Assembly (NCBI RefSeq): GCF_001586785.1
Contig: NZ_LUFH02000066.1
Location: forward strand, 1-35,023
Source: Sphaerospermopsis aphanizomenoides BCCUSP55
Lineage (GTDB): Bacteria > Cyanobacteriota > Cyanobacteriia > Cyanobacteriales > Nostocaceae
DNA: 35,023 bases
Direction: 5' to 3'
The notes beneath the pieces were generated by a model. That model was not told the DNA's origin. It did not search any database and worked only from the letters and a program-made list of their open reading frames with translations. Position 1 is the first letter of the stretch, and each line of letters starts with the position of its first letter. Shown here piece after piece: positions 1 through 10,554 of the stretch. The position numbers were made by a program, and so were the translations under genes.

Positions 1-217
1 GCCAGACCATGTACACCTGTTTATTAACGCTAAACCAACTGATAACCCATCTCAAATCATGAACAGAATCAAGGGAAGGGCATCTCATTTCTTGAGAAAA
101 GAATTTCCTGAGTTGCTAAAACTTCCTACTTTGTGGACTCCTAGTTATTTTGTTAGCACTGCTGGCAATATTTGTACAGAAACAGTTAAACACTACATTG
201 CTCAACAAAGAAAATAG
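1..217 (+). CDS. tnpA: IS200-type transposase TnpA, C-terminal part (cut by window edge)
   Basis: An open frame (codons from base 2) enters from the left edge and stops at TAG 215-217. The visible 71 residues begin PDHVHLFINA, which holds the HUH metal-binding motif (H-V-H) of Y1 single-strand transposases of the IS200/IS605 group. The C-terminal helix has KHYIAQQ, whose Tyr is in the place of the catalytic nucleophile. Family members are about 135-150 aa, so about half the gene lies outside the window. A perfect hairpin follows 10 bases after the stop, as expected for the element's right end. No TnpB follows, so this is an IS200-type or solitary TnpA copy. Whether the copy is intact upstream cannot be seen. 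Confidence 0.85.
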   Translation, partial: PDHVHLFINAKPTDNPSQIMNRIKGRASHFLRKEFPELLKLPTLWTPSYFVSTAGNICTETVKHYIAQQRK

Positions 218-227
218 TTAAAATCAC

Positions 228-245
228 TGAGGCGTAAACGCCTCA
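228..245 (+). repeat. Right-end hairpin of the IS200-type element
   Basis: TGAGGCG (228-234), loop TAAA, CGCCTCA (239-245): a perfect 7-bp stem just downstream of the TnpA stop. IS200/IS605 elements carry sub-terminal hairpins that TnpA recognises as single-stranded DNA. The exact 3' cleavage site is not resolved. A T-run at about 351-358 after GGGTTTTCAGCC may end transcription. Confidence 0.6.
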
Positions 246-482
246 AATGGCTTTCATCCCTTGCCTAAAGGACGGTTAAGTTTTGGAGCGTGGCGTAAAA
301 ACTTATCCGTTCGGCTGACGCTCACGGCGAAGCCTCAAGGGTTTTCAGCCTTTTTTTTATAAAAGCAGTGTATTTAGTCTGTTCAATTCTTAATTTAGAA
401 TTAAAGTTCTTTTTTGACTGTTTTTTTCATTTTTCCCTAATTACTCTGCTTACCCAAACAAAACGAAATTAGTAGAGAATGA

Positions 483-1532
483 TTAACCGTTACAGATTTT
501 GATCAATTTACCACCCTGGCTCAGAGATGTCGTCAAAGCTGAGAGAATTTCTACTAATTCCCGACCTACCCAACCAGAGGAAACCAGTGAAGCAGTGTGA
601 TTAATAACACAAGTAACAAAGCGATCGCACACTTTTCCTAAAGGTTCTGCTTTTTCAATGTCCAGCACTTCTTGACGCTGATTAATAGGTATAAATAAAT
701 TTCCCTCTTTTGCAAATTCCCCATGTATCAGGGTTAAAGGTGATGTAGAGGACATTTCATCAAAAATCAAGCTACCTTTACTACCTACAACACCTAACCG
801 ACGCTGTTTATCAGGATTCAGCCAGCATAGGTGAACATAAACTTGAAAATTATCTGGATAGGTCAGTGTTACCCAGACTAGATCAGATAAACCAGGGTTT
901 TCTATGGTGTTTCCCCCCACTTCTCCATTTCCCTGCAACCATACTGTACCCGTTGCTTGTACTTTGACAGGTAATTTACCTAACCAAGTATTGAAAATAG
1001 CAATATCATGAATCGCTAAATCCCATAGTGCATCAACATCCTGGCGTACTGGCCCTAAATGAGTACGGGTAGCATAACCATAACGTAAATCACCTAACTG
1101 ACCTGCTTGGACTACGGTTTGACCTTTTTCTACTGCTGGGTGAAATAGGTAAGTGTGGTCAACCATCAATATCAACTGCTGATACTCTGCTAAGTGGCAA
1201 AGTTCCCGACATTCTTCTGGATCAAGAGTTAGGGGTTTTTCTGCCAAAACATGATATCCCTGTTGGAGAGCATCCTTAATTAAGTCATAGTGAGTAGTAG
1301 CGGGAGTGGCGATCGCCACTGCTGTCAGTCCCGAAATCTTCTTTACAGATTCCCAATCTGTTGTTAATAATACATTTTCATCTAAATTAAACTGCTGTTT
1401 AACTGTATTCAATTTTTCTAGTTCTGGATCTACTACAGCCACCACAATAACTTGAGGATGTGCGAGAAAATTTCGTAACAAATGCACTCCCCAACGTCCT
1501 ACACCGATAACCGCAAGTTGAATTTTTGTCAT
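483..1532 (-). CDS. Gfo/Idh/MocA-family NAD(P)-dependent oxidoreductase
   Basis: 349 aa, a usual length for the family. The N-terminal Rossmann domain has GVGRWG (residues 10-15) for dinucleotide binding, then the family hallmark EKP (98-100) that closes the nicotinamide pocket. The C-terminal alpha/beta domain has DLAIHDIAIF (H175, D176), where the catalytic His usually lies. The family interconverts hydroxyl and keto groups on sugars, inositols or biliverdin-like substrates. This sequence resembles the cyanobacterial sugar-dehydrogenase type, but the substrate cannot be read from it. No signal peptide, so cytoplasmic. The gene stands alone, with STRR-rich spacers on both sides. Confidence 0.85.
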   Translation of the reverse strand: MTKIQLAVIGVGRWGVHLLRNFLAHPQVIVVAVVDPELEKLNTVKQQFNLDENVLLTTDWESVKKISGLTAVAIATPATTHYDLIKDALQQGYHVLAEKPLTLDPEECRELCHLAEYQQLILMVDHTYLFHPAVEKGQTVVQAGQLGDLRYGYATRTHLGPVRQDVDALWDLAIHDIAIFNTWLGKLPVKVQATGTVWLQGNGEVGGNTIENPGLSDLVWVTLTYPDNFQVYVHLCWLNPDKQRRLGVVGSKGSLIFDEMSSTSPLTLIHGEFAKEGNLFIPINQRQEVLDIEKAEPLGKVCDRFVTCVINHTASLVSSGWVGRELVEILSALTTSLSQGGKLIKICNG

Positions 1533-1919
1533 TAGTTCAGTAAGTGGGCGTTAAAAATTGTCGTTATGACAAGGAAACAGGGAACGGGTAACAGAGAAGA
1601 GGTTTTGGGATATTTTACTTTTCGTTGCATATTTCAGTTTTTTTCTGTTCACCTGCTTATTAGTTATTAGTTATTAGTTATTAGTTATTAGTCATTGGTC
1701 ATGAGGAACAAATAACCAGAAAATTCCTAATCCTAATTTTTAATTCTCAATCTTTTTTATGTAAGTATTCAAGATAGAAAATACTCTAAGTCAGGAGAAT
1801 AAAGGCTTTTCAAGTAAGTTATGATGATTTTTAGAAAATATAACTTGTCTCTATTCCTGATTTCATAAGCATTCTGACTCTTAACTCCTGACTCCTGAAT
1901 TCTTACTTTAATTCTTAAT
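1533..1919. other. Gene-free spacer with STRR repeats
   Basis: A 387-bp AT-rich gap between rnc and the upstream end of the oxidoreductase gene. No credible ORF is visible. It holds CAGGGAA-like units near 1576-1595, the TTATTAG tandem array, and CTGACTCCTGACTCC-like units near 1870-1900. It should contain the promoter of the oxidoreductase gene (minus strand), but no clear -35/-10 pair was found. Confidence 0.6.
1657..1691. repeat. STRR array, five TTATTAG units
   Basis: Five exact tandem copies of the heptamer TTATTAG followed by a degenerate unit (TCATTGG). This is the short tandemly repeated repetitive class typical of heterocystous cyanobacteria. Confidence 0.85.
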
Positions 1920-2645
1920 TCATTTTTCACCTGTCACCTCTTCAGAAATTGCTAAATAAGCTACTTTAGCAGCAGCTTGTTCAGCTGCTTTAATCGAGCG
2001 TCCCTTACCTTGTCCTAACATTTTCTCATGTAGCCAAACTTCAGCCACAAAACGCTCATGAGTACCGTGGGGTTGATTGACTTCCACAACTCGATACTCT
2101 GGTAAAACTTTAAATTGTGCTTGAGTCCATTCTTGCAAAGCTGCTTTATAATTAAGCCGAGCCGGATCCAGGCGAATTTCTTTTGCTAGTTGCTGGAAGT
2201 GAGGATCTAACCAAGGACGAATCAGGTTTAAATTGTGAGTGCTGAGGTAAAGCGCCCCTAAAACGGCTTCAAAAGCATCTGCTAGACGTGACTCTTGACC
2301 AATGTGATCAGCAGTAGCACTACCAGCAACAAGTAAGTATAATTCTAAACCATATTCTCTTGCCAGTTGGGAGAGAATGCGATCGCTCACCAACACCGAA
2401 CGAATAGCCGCAAAATCCCCCACAGAACAATCTGGGTAATGTTCCCATAACACTACAGCAGCCACTAGGCGTACCACCGCATCACCAACAAACTCCAGTT
2501 GTTCATAATTTGCCGACTCAGAGACAGTGGCATGAGTTAGCGCCAAATCAAGCAATGGCCACTTTATCGGCCCATCTGTTGACAAACCTAACTTTTGTAC
2601 TAAACTTTCAAGTTGCCGTTGACGGCGGGGATAAACGCGGGACAT
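1920..2645 (-). CDS. rnc: Ribonuclease III
   Basis: 241 aa double-strand RNA endonuclease acting in rRNA and mRNA processing. The nuclease domain holds the signature QLEFVGDAVV (residues 49-58), with E51 and D55 as metal ligands and DAFEAVLGALYL giving D123 and E126. The C-terminal dsRNA-binding domain starts near residue 165 (NYKAALQEWTQ) and ends with GKGRSIKAAEQAAAKVAYL. All four catalytic acidic residues are present, so it should be active as a homodimer in the cytoplasm. Cyanobacteria usually have more than one RNase III-like protein; the dsRBD marks this one as the full-length class rather than mini-III. It lies next to, and on the same strand as, rnpB. Confidence 0.95.
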   Translation of the reverse strand: MSRVYPRRQRQLESLVQKLGLSTDGPIKWPLLDLALTHATVSESANYEQLEFVGDAVVRLVAAVVLWEHYPDCSVGDFAAIRSVLVSDRILSQLAREYGLELYLLVAGSATADHIGQESRLADAFEAVLGALYLSTHNLNLIRPWLDPHFQQLAKEIRLDPARLNYKAALQEWTQAQFKVLPEYRVVEVNQPHGTHERFVAEVWLHEKMLGQGKGRSIKAAEQAAAKVAYLAISEEVTGEK

Positions 2646-3102
2646 TTAGTAAGTGCGGAAAAAGGGCTAACAACTCTTAACTTAACATTAAATTCTAGGT
2701 GTAAATACAAAGTAGATTATTTATTTGTGGGTTTGCTAGAAATATTTTTCCTTCTATTCAATAAATTAATATCATTTTCCATAAAAAAATTTTCATAAAC
2801 TACAAATACTAAAATTTTTGTACTGTTATTTGAAGGGTTTTACATTGCATGGATTATGGGTGACAAGGCAGGATGAACATAATCCCGACAATGTTGATTT
2901 ACCTTCCCTTCTATTTCCTTTAATTTATTTTCACTCAGCCCTGTATATTGAATTTTTGGAAAGCCATGTTTATCCTTTATGTCTTTCGCGCCACAATAGT
3001 TTTTATTCAGGTTTTCCCACAAATCGAAACTTTATCATCTAGTTTTTTGTATTAATGTAAAAACCGAACTACATAAAAATTACACATTCATAATTCAAAA
3101 AA
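2646..3102. other. Gene-poor spacer between rnc and rnpB
   Basis: About 457 bp of AT-rich sequence. The only coding hint is a 60-codon minus-strand frame (2840-3022) starting with TTG and preceded closely by an in-frame stop. Its protein looks natural in composition (Lys/Glu/Asn-rich, no obvious motif) but shows no ribosome binding site or family I recognise. It may be a decayed gene fragment. Confidence 0.45.
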
Positions 3103-3527
3103 AGAGAGAGCAGGACATAAGCCGGGTTCTGTTCTCTTGCGAGGGCAGTTATCTATCTGGGACGCTTGTTACCAAACGCCTCTAGCGGCTCTTTACTTGC
3201 GGAACTGGTAAAAGACCAACCATAGTTCCTCTGGCCTTGCTCCCAACCGGGGTTTACCGAGCCAGCACCTCTCGATGCTGCTGGTGCGCTCTTACCGCAC
3301 CTTTGCACCCTTACCAACCAATTTCAAATTTTGCAATTGAGATTTTAAATTCAATCTAAAATCAACAATCTACAATCTAAAATTGATTGGCGGTATCTTT
3401 CTGTGGCACTATCCTCACGATCGCTCGCACTGGACGTTATCCAGCAAGTTTGGTCTTTCGGGAGCCCGGACTTTCCTCAAACCAGTCTTAAAGACTGATC
3501 TGCAACCACCTGCGCCTACTCTCCCTC
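3103..3527 (-). ncRNA. rnpB: RNase P RNA (type A) with STRR insertion
   Basis: Read on the minus strand, the RNA begins AGGGAGAGTAGGCG near 3526 and ends near 3105 with CCCGGCTTATGTCCTGCTC. The universally conserved core is present: GAGGAAAGTCCGGGCTC near the 5' end (P4 strand) and the AACCCGGCTTATG block at the 3' end, which pair across the molecule. It is the catalytic RNA that matures tRNA 5' ends. The P12 region (about 3310-3390) is enlarged by AT-rich heptamers such as CAATCTA and AAAATCA. STRR insertions inside rnpB are known from heterocystous cyanobacteria. The ends are approximate to a few bases. Confidence 0.95.
3310..3390. repeat. STRR insertion within rnpB
   Basis: AT-rich heptameric units (CAATCTA, AAAATCA, CAATCTA, CAATCTA, AAAATTG) extend one helix of the RNase P RNA. 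The flanks ACCAACCAATTT and AAATTGATTGGCGGT are partly complementary, so the insert probably forms a long AU-rich P12 hairpin that is transcribed with the RNA. Confidence 0.75.
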
Positions 3528-3534
3528 TAGATCC

Positions 3535-3566
3535 AGTTTAAGCTTTGATGGACCATTCTGTGTCAA
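3535..3566 (-). promoter_or_regulatory. Possible rnpB promoter
   Basis: On the minus strand a TTGACA hexamer (3561-3566) lies 20 bp before TAAACT (3535-3540), which is 8 bp from the inferred RNA 5' end. The spacing is longer than the usual 17 bp, so this is tentative. Confidence 0.35.
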
Positions 3567-3601
3567 TTCATTTATCACGGAATAGATAATAATTTATTCT
3601 C

Positions 3602-3650
3602 CCCAACACCTCATCACCCCAACACCTCATCACCCCATCACCCCATCACT
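3602..3650. repeat. Tandem repeats downstream of the corA-linked hypothetical gene
   Basis: Two 15-bp units CCCAACACCTCATCA followed by two CCCCATCA units, ending within the 3' end of the hypothetical gene. A simple repeat of unknown role. Confidence 0.7.
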
Positions 3651-4362
3651 TTTTCTTATTCCAAGGCAAGGCATAAGTCCAGTGTAATTTCTCGATAGTA
3701 AAAGGACAATTGATAATTGATATCGGTGGAACATTCACACCCGGAGCTAAACCAACACGCAACTCAGATATTCTTAGCACCAGTTGAAAAGAAAATTCTA
3801 CATTTTTTTTACCATCCATAAAGTCTTTGTACAAACTCTTGAACGGCTTTTGTTTTTCCATACCAGCAATATCAATCAACGGTTCTCCTGGTTGATATAT
3901 TCCTGTTTCTTTGTCTCTTCTTAACACATCTTCTGCTGTCACATTTTCAGAAACTGTTTTCTTAGGAGCAATAATAGTAGGAACTTGTGGTATTGCTAAA
4001 TCCCGGCTAAGGTCTGGAGATTTGCGAATCACACGGCGGGATTTTTTGCTATGTTCAACTACCCAAGAACTATTATCCCAATCAACATATACAGCTAAAC
4101 TGTCTGACTTATTTTCAATGCTAATTGACAATTCTTTCAAATTATCTTTCAGCTTATCCAAAGAATATGTATCTGTTTTAAAGGAAATACCAATTTTATC
4201 TTCCAGGTTTTGTTCTTTCAATTGTTCCTCAACAGCCCCTTTTTGGAAATTTAGCGTTACCATATCGTCGATAGATTCAATCATTCGATTGAATGTGTAA
4301 TATATTCCCAAAATATACGCTGTTAAAACAATAAGATTTTGATCACCACTTTGTACTGCCAT
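3646..4362 (-). CDS. Hypothetical protein with N-terminal membrane segment
   Basis: 238 aa from the ATG at 4362 (MAVQSGDQNL). A TTG five codons upstream directly abuts an AAGGAG, so the ATG is the likelier start even though its spacing is long. Residues about 10-25 (LIVLTAYILGIYYTF) form one hydrophobic segment. Next come a charged, possibly coiled-coil stretch and a basic middle part with RKSPDLSRDLAIPQVP. The C-terminal third, rich in beta-like stretches, ends LHWTYALPWNKKK. No known catalytic motif is seen. It begins about 40 bp after the end of corA on the same strand, so the two are probably cotranscribed. A link to ion transport is inference from position only. Confidence 0.6.
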   Translation of the reverse strand: MAVQSGDQNLIVLTAYILGIYYTFNRMIESIDDMVTLNFQKGAVEEQLKEQNLEDKIGISFKTDTYSLDKLKDNLKELSISIENKSDSLAVYVDWDNSSWVVEHSKKSRRVIRKSPDLSRDLAIPQVPTIIAPKKTVSENVTAEDVLRRDKETGIYQPGEPLIDIAGMEKQKPFKSLYKDFMDGKKNVEFSFQLVLRISELRVGLAPGVNVPPISIINCPFTIEKLHWTYALPWNKKK

Positions 4363-4404
4363 AATAATGAAAGTCAACTCCTTGTAAAAACTTTAAGCTT
4401 ACTT

Positions 4405-5547
4405 TTATTTTTGTTTAAAATTGAATGAATTAGACAACCATCCCCGTCGCCAAAAGAAGAATATTAACCCACCAGCAATAACTGCCATCAATGCCAAGCA
4501 TAATGGATAACCCCAATACCAATTTAATTCTGGCATATTATAGGGTGATTTTTCCGTATTGAAATTCATTCCATATATGCCAGCCACAAATGTAAGAGGA
4601 ATAAAAATTGATGAAACCACAGTTAGTAATTTCATAATTTCATTCATTTTATTGCTAACTGCTGAAAGATAGACATCCATTAATCCAGATGTCAATTCTC
4701 GGTAAGTTTCCACCATATCCATTACTTGTACAGTATGATCATAACAGTCACGTAGATATATTCTTACTTCGTCACTAATTATTTCACTACCATCTCTAAT
4801 TAAAGAATTAATTGCATCTCTTTGAGGCCAAATCGCCCGACGTAGTTGTAATAATTCTCGCCTAATTTGGTAAATTTGTTGTAGCGTTTGCGGACTCGGT
4901 TTGACTATTACTTCTTGCTCTAGTTCTTCAATACGTTCGCCATAGAGTTCTAATACCGGAAAAAAACCATCAATAATTGCATCTAAGAGAGCATAAGCTA
5001 AATAATCTGATTCTTGCTTGCGAATTATGCCTTTATTTTTTTTAATTCGCGTCCTTACTCCGTCAAAACAATCATGCTCTGGTTCTTCTTGAACTGTGAG
5101 TAAATAATGTTTACCTAATACTAAACTCACTTGCTCACTATGAAATCCATAGCCTTTTGCCTTCGGTACTACCATCCGAGCAATAATCAGCAATTGGTCT
5201 TCATAGTCTTCAATTTTTGGACGCTCTGCCATATTAACAACATCTTCTAAAACTAGAGGATGTAAATCAAAAACTTTACCCAATCTTTCTAAAATATCTC
5301 TATTACCTAAACCTTGGACATCCACCCAAGAAACAGATTCTGTATCTAAATAATTAATGCAATCTTCTGGGTTGATTATTTGTTCTCGAATCAATTCGTT
5401 TTGGTTGTAGTCAATCAAAATAATATTTGGCTGTATAGCATTTTCATCAACAATTATTGTTCCTGGTATAGTCCCAGGTTGATGATAATATTCCTTAACC
5501 AAGGGCTTATTTATGACTTTGGCAGGACGGTGAATTTTTCTAATCAT
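4405..5547 (-). CDS. corA: CorA-family Mg2+/Co2+ channel
   Basis: 380 aa from the ATG at 5547 (a TTG codon directly upstream is an unlikely start). The large N-terminal cytoplasmic domain has the CorA-type stretch SWVDVQGLGNRDILERLGKVF, followed by a long helical region (residues about 190-300). Two C-terminal transmembrane helices follow, with the signature YGMNF at the end of the first, which forms the selectivity filter of the pentameric channel. Length and motif fit bacterial CorA/ZntB proteins, with GMN pointing to Mg2+ or Co2+ uptake. It lies upstream of, and probably in one transcript with, the 238-aa hypothetical gene. Confidence 0.92.
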   Translation of the reverse strand: MIRKIHRPAKVINKPLVKEYYHQPGTIPGTIIVDENAIQPNIILIDYNQNELIREQIINPEDCINYLDTESVSWVDVQGLGNRDILERLGKVFDLHPLVLEDVVNMAERPKIEDYEDQLLIIARMVVPKAKGYGFHSEQVSLVLGKHYLLTVQEEPEHDCFDGVRTRIKKNKGIIRKQESDYLAYALLDAIIDGFFPVLELYGERIEELEQEVIVKPSPQTLQQIYQIRRELLQLRRAIWPQRDAINSLIRDGSEIISDEVRIYLRDCYDHTVQVMDMVETYRELTSGLMDVYLSAVSNKMNEIMKLLTVVSSIFIPLTFVAGIYGMNFNTEKSPYNMPELNWYWGYPLCLALMAVIAGGLIFFFWRRGWLSNSFNFKQK

Positions 5548-5631
5548 CAAATTTTACCTATTTTGGAGCAATTAGCAATTAGCAATCAGTAATCAGCTTT
5601 TGATCACGAAACTAACCTCAGTTTCTGTCCC

Positions 5632-5694
5632 TGTCATCTGTCATCTGTCACCTGTCACCTGTTCCCTGTTCCCTGTTCCCTGTTCCCTGTTCCC
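5632..5694. repeat. STRR array (TGTCATC, TGTCACC, TGTTCCC)
   Basis: Nine contiguous heptamers: two TGTCATC, two TGTCACC, five TGTTCCC. The neighbouring units differ by one to three bases, suggesting stepwise replacement of the unit along the array. Confidence 0.9.
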
Positions 5695-5698
5695 TGTA

Positions 5699-5737
5699 TA
5701 AAAAACAGTTTGCCTGATTTTGTCAAGACAAACTGTA
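5699..5737 (-). terminator. Rho-independent terminator of groEL
   Basis: ACAGTTTG (5705-5712) pairs with CAAACTGT (5729-5736). On the minus strand the stem is followed by TTTTTTAT. An alternative inner stem TTTGTC/GACAAA (5719-5724, 5727-5732) overlaps it. It lies 36 bp past the groEL stop. Confidence 0.8.
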
Positions 5738-5772
5738 AAAAAATAAAAATTATTTACTTGGGCAAGCGGTAA

Positions 5773-7526
<1,754 letters not shown>

Positions 7527-7625
7527 GTTCTTCAGCTATTCAATTTCATAAATACTCATAAAAAATTGATTAATATTACAGTTGATGCTCATTTTGGATA
7601 CTAGCAGTAATGGTTGAATCGGGAG

Positions 7626-8705
7626 ATGAATTTAGACAACTCCCTTAGTTCCCTTGGAATTGCTAACCCTAGCGGCACCGGCTGGTTGGCGGTAGTATTT
7701 ACTTTTATTTTGGCTTGGCTTGTGACTTGGCGTTTAATTCCGACAATACGTCAATTTGCCTTAAGAGTAGGTTGGGCTGACCAACCAAACGCCCGACGAT
7801 TGAATCGAGAACCTTTACCTAATGCCGGGGGTTTGGCTATTTATGCCGGCGTAATTGCTGCTTTAGTATTAGCTAGTCTCTTACGACCCATTGAACTCCA
7901 AGGCGTATTGGCTCAGGTATTAACAATTTTACTGGGAGGTTCTATTTTAGTTCTGGTTGGCTTTATTGATGATCAATTTGGCTTACCACCTTCTGTACGC
8001 TTGTGGGCGCAGATGATCACAGCTTTGTTGCTGGTGGCTAATGGCATCAGTGTTCAAGTTACTTTTGGTACACCTATCGACTCACTGTTGTCAATGGCTT
8101 TGACTGTATTGTGGGTAGTAGGTATTACCAATGCCATCAACTTGATGGATGGTATGGATGGTTTAGCTGGCGGGATCAGTTTTATTACTGCTATGAGTTT
8201 GTTAGGGGTTTCTGCTCAGTTTGATAATCGGGCAGCAGCAACCCTGGTATTAGCTGCTTTGGGAGGTGCAGCACTAGGCTTTTTACGCCACAATTTTCAC
8301 CCTTCACGGATCATCATGGGTGATGCTGGGGCATACTTTTTCGGTTATGTACTAGCAGCAACTAGCATTTTAGGAAAACTTCAACAAAATACGGTTTATG
8401 CCCTTGTGCCGACGGTTTTATTTCTGCTATTGCCAGTGTTAGATACTACTCAGGTATTTATTAGAAGACTTTTAGCCGGAAAAAACCCTTTAAGTACACC
8501 CGGTAAGGATCATTTACATCATCGTTTATTGGCTTGGGGTTTTTCCCAACGTCGTGCGGCTTTTACTTTGTGGTCTGTAACTTTATTTTTTAATGTATTA
8601 GCTATGACTGCCCAAGGTATGACCTTACCTGTGATCTTGGCTTCTGCGGCTAGTATTATTTTGCTTTTAGGTTTTACGGTTCTGCAAAGAATTAAGAGCA
8701 GTTAG
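7626..8705 (+). CDS. WecA/MraY-family polyprenyl-phosphate sugar-phosphate transferase
   Basis: 359 aa from ATG 7626 (MNLDNSLSSLG), preceded by GGGAG; a TTG four codons earlier is possible. It is a multi-pass inner-membrane protein with about ten hydrophobic helices. Active-site loops visible are GFIDDQFGL, NAINLMDGMDGLAGG and DHLHHRLL, the Asp- and His-rich motifs of the family that moves N-acetylhexosamine-1-phosphate from UDP-sugar to undecaprenyl phosphate. The NAINLMDG/HHRL pattern is closer to WecA/TagO-type enzymes than to MraY. It would start cell-surface polysaccharide synthesis. It is divergent from groEL, which is 158 bp away, and followed by a long STRR array. Confidence 0.88.
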   Translation: MNLDNSLSSLGIANPSGTGWLAVVFTFILAWLVTWRLIPTIRQFALRVGWADQPNARRLNREPLPNAGGLAIYAGVIAALVLASLLRPIELQGVLAQVLTILLGGSILVLVGFIDDQFGLPPSVRLWAQMITALLLVANGISVQVTFGTPIDSLLSMALTVLWVVGITNAINLMDGMDGLAGGISFITAMSLLGVSAQFDNRAAATLVLAALGGAALGFLRHNFHPSRIIMGDAGAYFFGYVLAATSILGKLQQNTVYALVPTVLFLLLPVLDTTQVFIRRLLAGKNPLSTPGKDHLHHRLLAWGFSQRRAAFTLWSVTLFFNVLAMTAQGMTLPVILASAASIILLLGFTVLQRIKSS

Positions 8706-8810
8706 GTGACAGGTGACAGAAGGCAGAAGGCAGGAGGCAGGAGACGGGAGAAATTAACCTGTTCCCTGTTCCCTGTTCCCTGTTCCCTGTTCCCTGTTCC
8801 CTGTTCCCTT
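8703..8810. repeat. STRR arrays between wecA-like gene and fabG
   Basis: GGTGACA-like and AGGCAGA/AGGCAGG-like units (8703-8745), then seven exact TGTTCCC heptamers (8760-8808). The array separates two convergent genes; no terminator hairpin is obvious. Confidence 0.88.
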
Positions 8811-8819
8811 GTTTGCAAA

Positions 8820-9599
<780 letters not shown>

Positions 9600-9740
9600 T
9601 TATGGTGATTTGGTGATTAAAGTATTTAGGCTCGTTGTTGTCAAAGCCAGTAAATGGCACAAGTAGCTGGAAAAACAGTTATTTACGCTAATGTGGTAAA
9701 TGATTATAAGTTCACGAATTAACCCATCATTTTGTTTGAT

Positions 9741-9881
9741 TCAATCATGTACATCTTGGGGAAAATATACCAATAATGTAGGAATGTGGGAATGTTTACC
9801 CAGCTTTTCCAAAACTATCGCTTCTTTTTCAAAGAGTTTGAGAAAACGCTGATCATTTTTGTGGAGAATAACATTATACAT
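9741..9881 (-). pseudogene. Ser/Thr protein kinase remnant
   Basis: The minus-strand frame from 9881 encodes 46 residues with FEKEAIVLEKLGKHSHIPTL, then LVYFPQD and a stop. This matches the alpha-C/beta-4 part of cyanobacterial Hanks-type kinases; the SpkB-like kinase in this window has the corresponding LFEREAKTLGKIGNHPQIPR. No glycine loop precedes it and no HRD/DFG region follows, so it cannot be an active kinase. Upstream of it the open frame runs through a dispersed 66-nt repeat (9894-9959) and STRR units, suggesting rearrangement. A decayed kinase gene is the best reading. Confidence 0.55.
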
Positions 9882-9893
9882 GATGGAAGAGTG

Positions 9894-9959
9894 ATACAGC
9901 ATATTGCAGATCTGTAAGGTACAAATTTTTATGACAAAGCCTTGCACCAAAAGGGTTTT
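9894..9959 (-). repeat. Dispersed 66-nt repeat, copy B
   Basis: Read on the minus strand this matches the plus-strand segment 24940-25005 at about 60 of 66 positions, including the uninterrupted block from GTCATAAAAATTTGTACCTTA. It is followed on the plus strand by GCTGAATGCTGACCGCTGACTG-like heptad units (9961-9990). Function unknown. Confidence 0.8.
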
Positions 9960-10115
9960 ATTGCTGAATGCTGACCGCTGACTGCTGAAAGCTGCTGTAT
10001 GTCTCTTCCATACTTTGTGAAAGAACACATTTCTCAAGAAAACATAAAATTGCACCGATTCTATTTACTAAGAACTACTATTAAAACAAACAATTAAAAA
10101 TCGGTGTGTGCCATC

Positions 10116-10433
10116 ATGACAACTAAAAAGGAATTTAACAGCTTTGAAGAAATGCTATCAGGTTCTGATGTACCAGTTTTAGTAGATTTTTACGCTGACT
10201 GGTGCGGTCCATGTAAGATGATGGGTCCAATTTTAGAACAAGTTAATGCTCAATTGCAAGACCGTTTAATAATTGTCAAAATTGACACTGAAAAGTACAC
10301 AGGACTAGCGAATCAGTATCACATTGAAGCCTTGCCAACCTTGGTACTATTTAAGAATGGTCAACCAGTAGATAGAATTGAAGGTGTGCTTCAAGCACCA
10401 CAACTAGTTCAACATCTGAAAACTTTAATTTAA
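10116..10433 (+). CDS. Thioredoxin (y-type-like)
   Basis: 105 aa from ATG 10116; an in-frame GTG four codons earlier is less likely. It contains the redox centre WCGPCKM and the cis-proline loop ALPTLVLF. The stretch KIDTEKYTGLANQYHIEALPT with FKNGQPVDRIEG resembles plastid y-type and cyanobacterial TrxQ-class thioredoxins more than the m-type. It is a cytosolic dithiol reductase, supplied by ferredoxin- or NADPH-thioredoxin reductase, probably serving peroxiredoxins. The subtype is an inference from remembered family patterns. It stands alone, with STRR arrays on its downstream side. Confidence 0.92.
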   Translation: MTTKKEFNSFEEMLSGSDVPVLVDFYADWCGPCKMMGPILEQVNAQLQDRLIIVKIDTEKYTGLANQYHIEALPTLVLFKNGQPVDRIEGVLQAPQLVQHLKTLI

Positions 10434-10447
10434 TTTGGTAATTAGTG

Positions 10448-10549
10448 AATAAGGGAACAGGGAACAGGGAATAGATAATGATTTATTCTCCCCATCTTCC
10501 CCTGCTCTCTTCCCTGTCACCTGTCACCTGTCACCTGTCACCTGTCACC
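10448..10549. repeat. STRR arrays (AGGGAAC, TGTCACC)
   Basis: AGGGAACAGGGAACAGGGAA at 10452-10471 and five exact TGTCACC heptamers at 10515-10549, between convergent thioredoxin and prmA genes. Confidence 0.85.
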
Positions 10550-10554
10550 TATTT

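Noticed and set aside
2840-3022. 60-codon minus-strand ORF with natural-looking composition
   Set aside because: TTG start directly after an in-frame stop, no ribosome binding site, no recognised domain; kept only as a possible remnant in the spacer entry.
2613-3042. Short plus-strand ORFs downstream of the rnc 5' end
   Set aside because: Composition is that of AT-rich non-coding DNA, no ribosome binding site, and no family pattern.
3602-3650. Possible CRISPR array from evenly repeated units
   Set aside because: Units are direct tandem copies without unique spacers; the same holds for all STRR arrays in the window. No cas gene is present.
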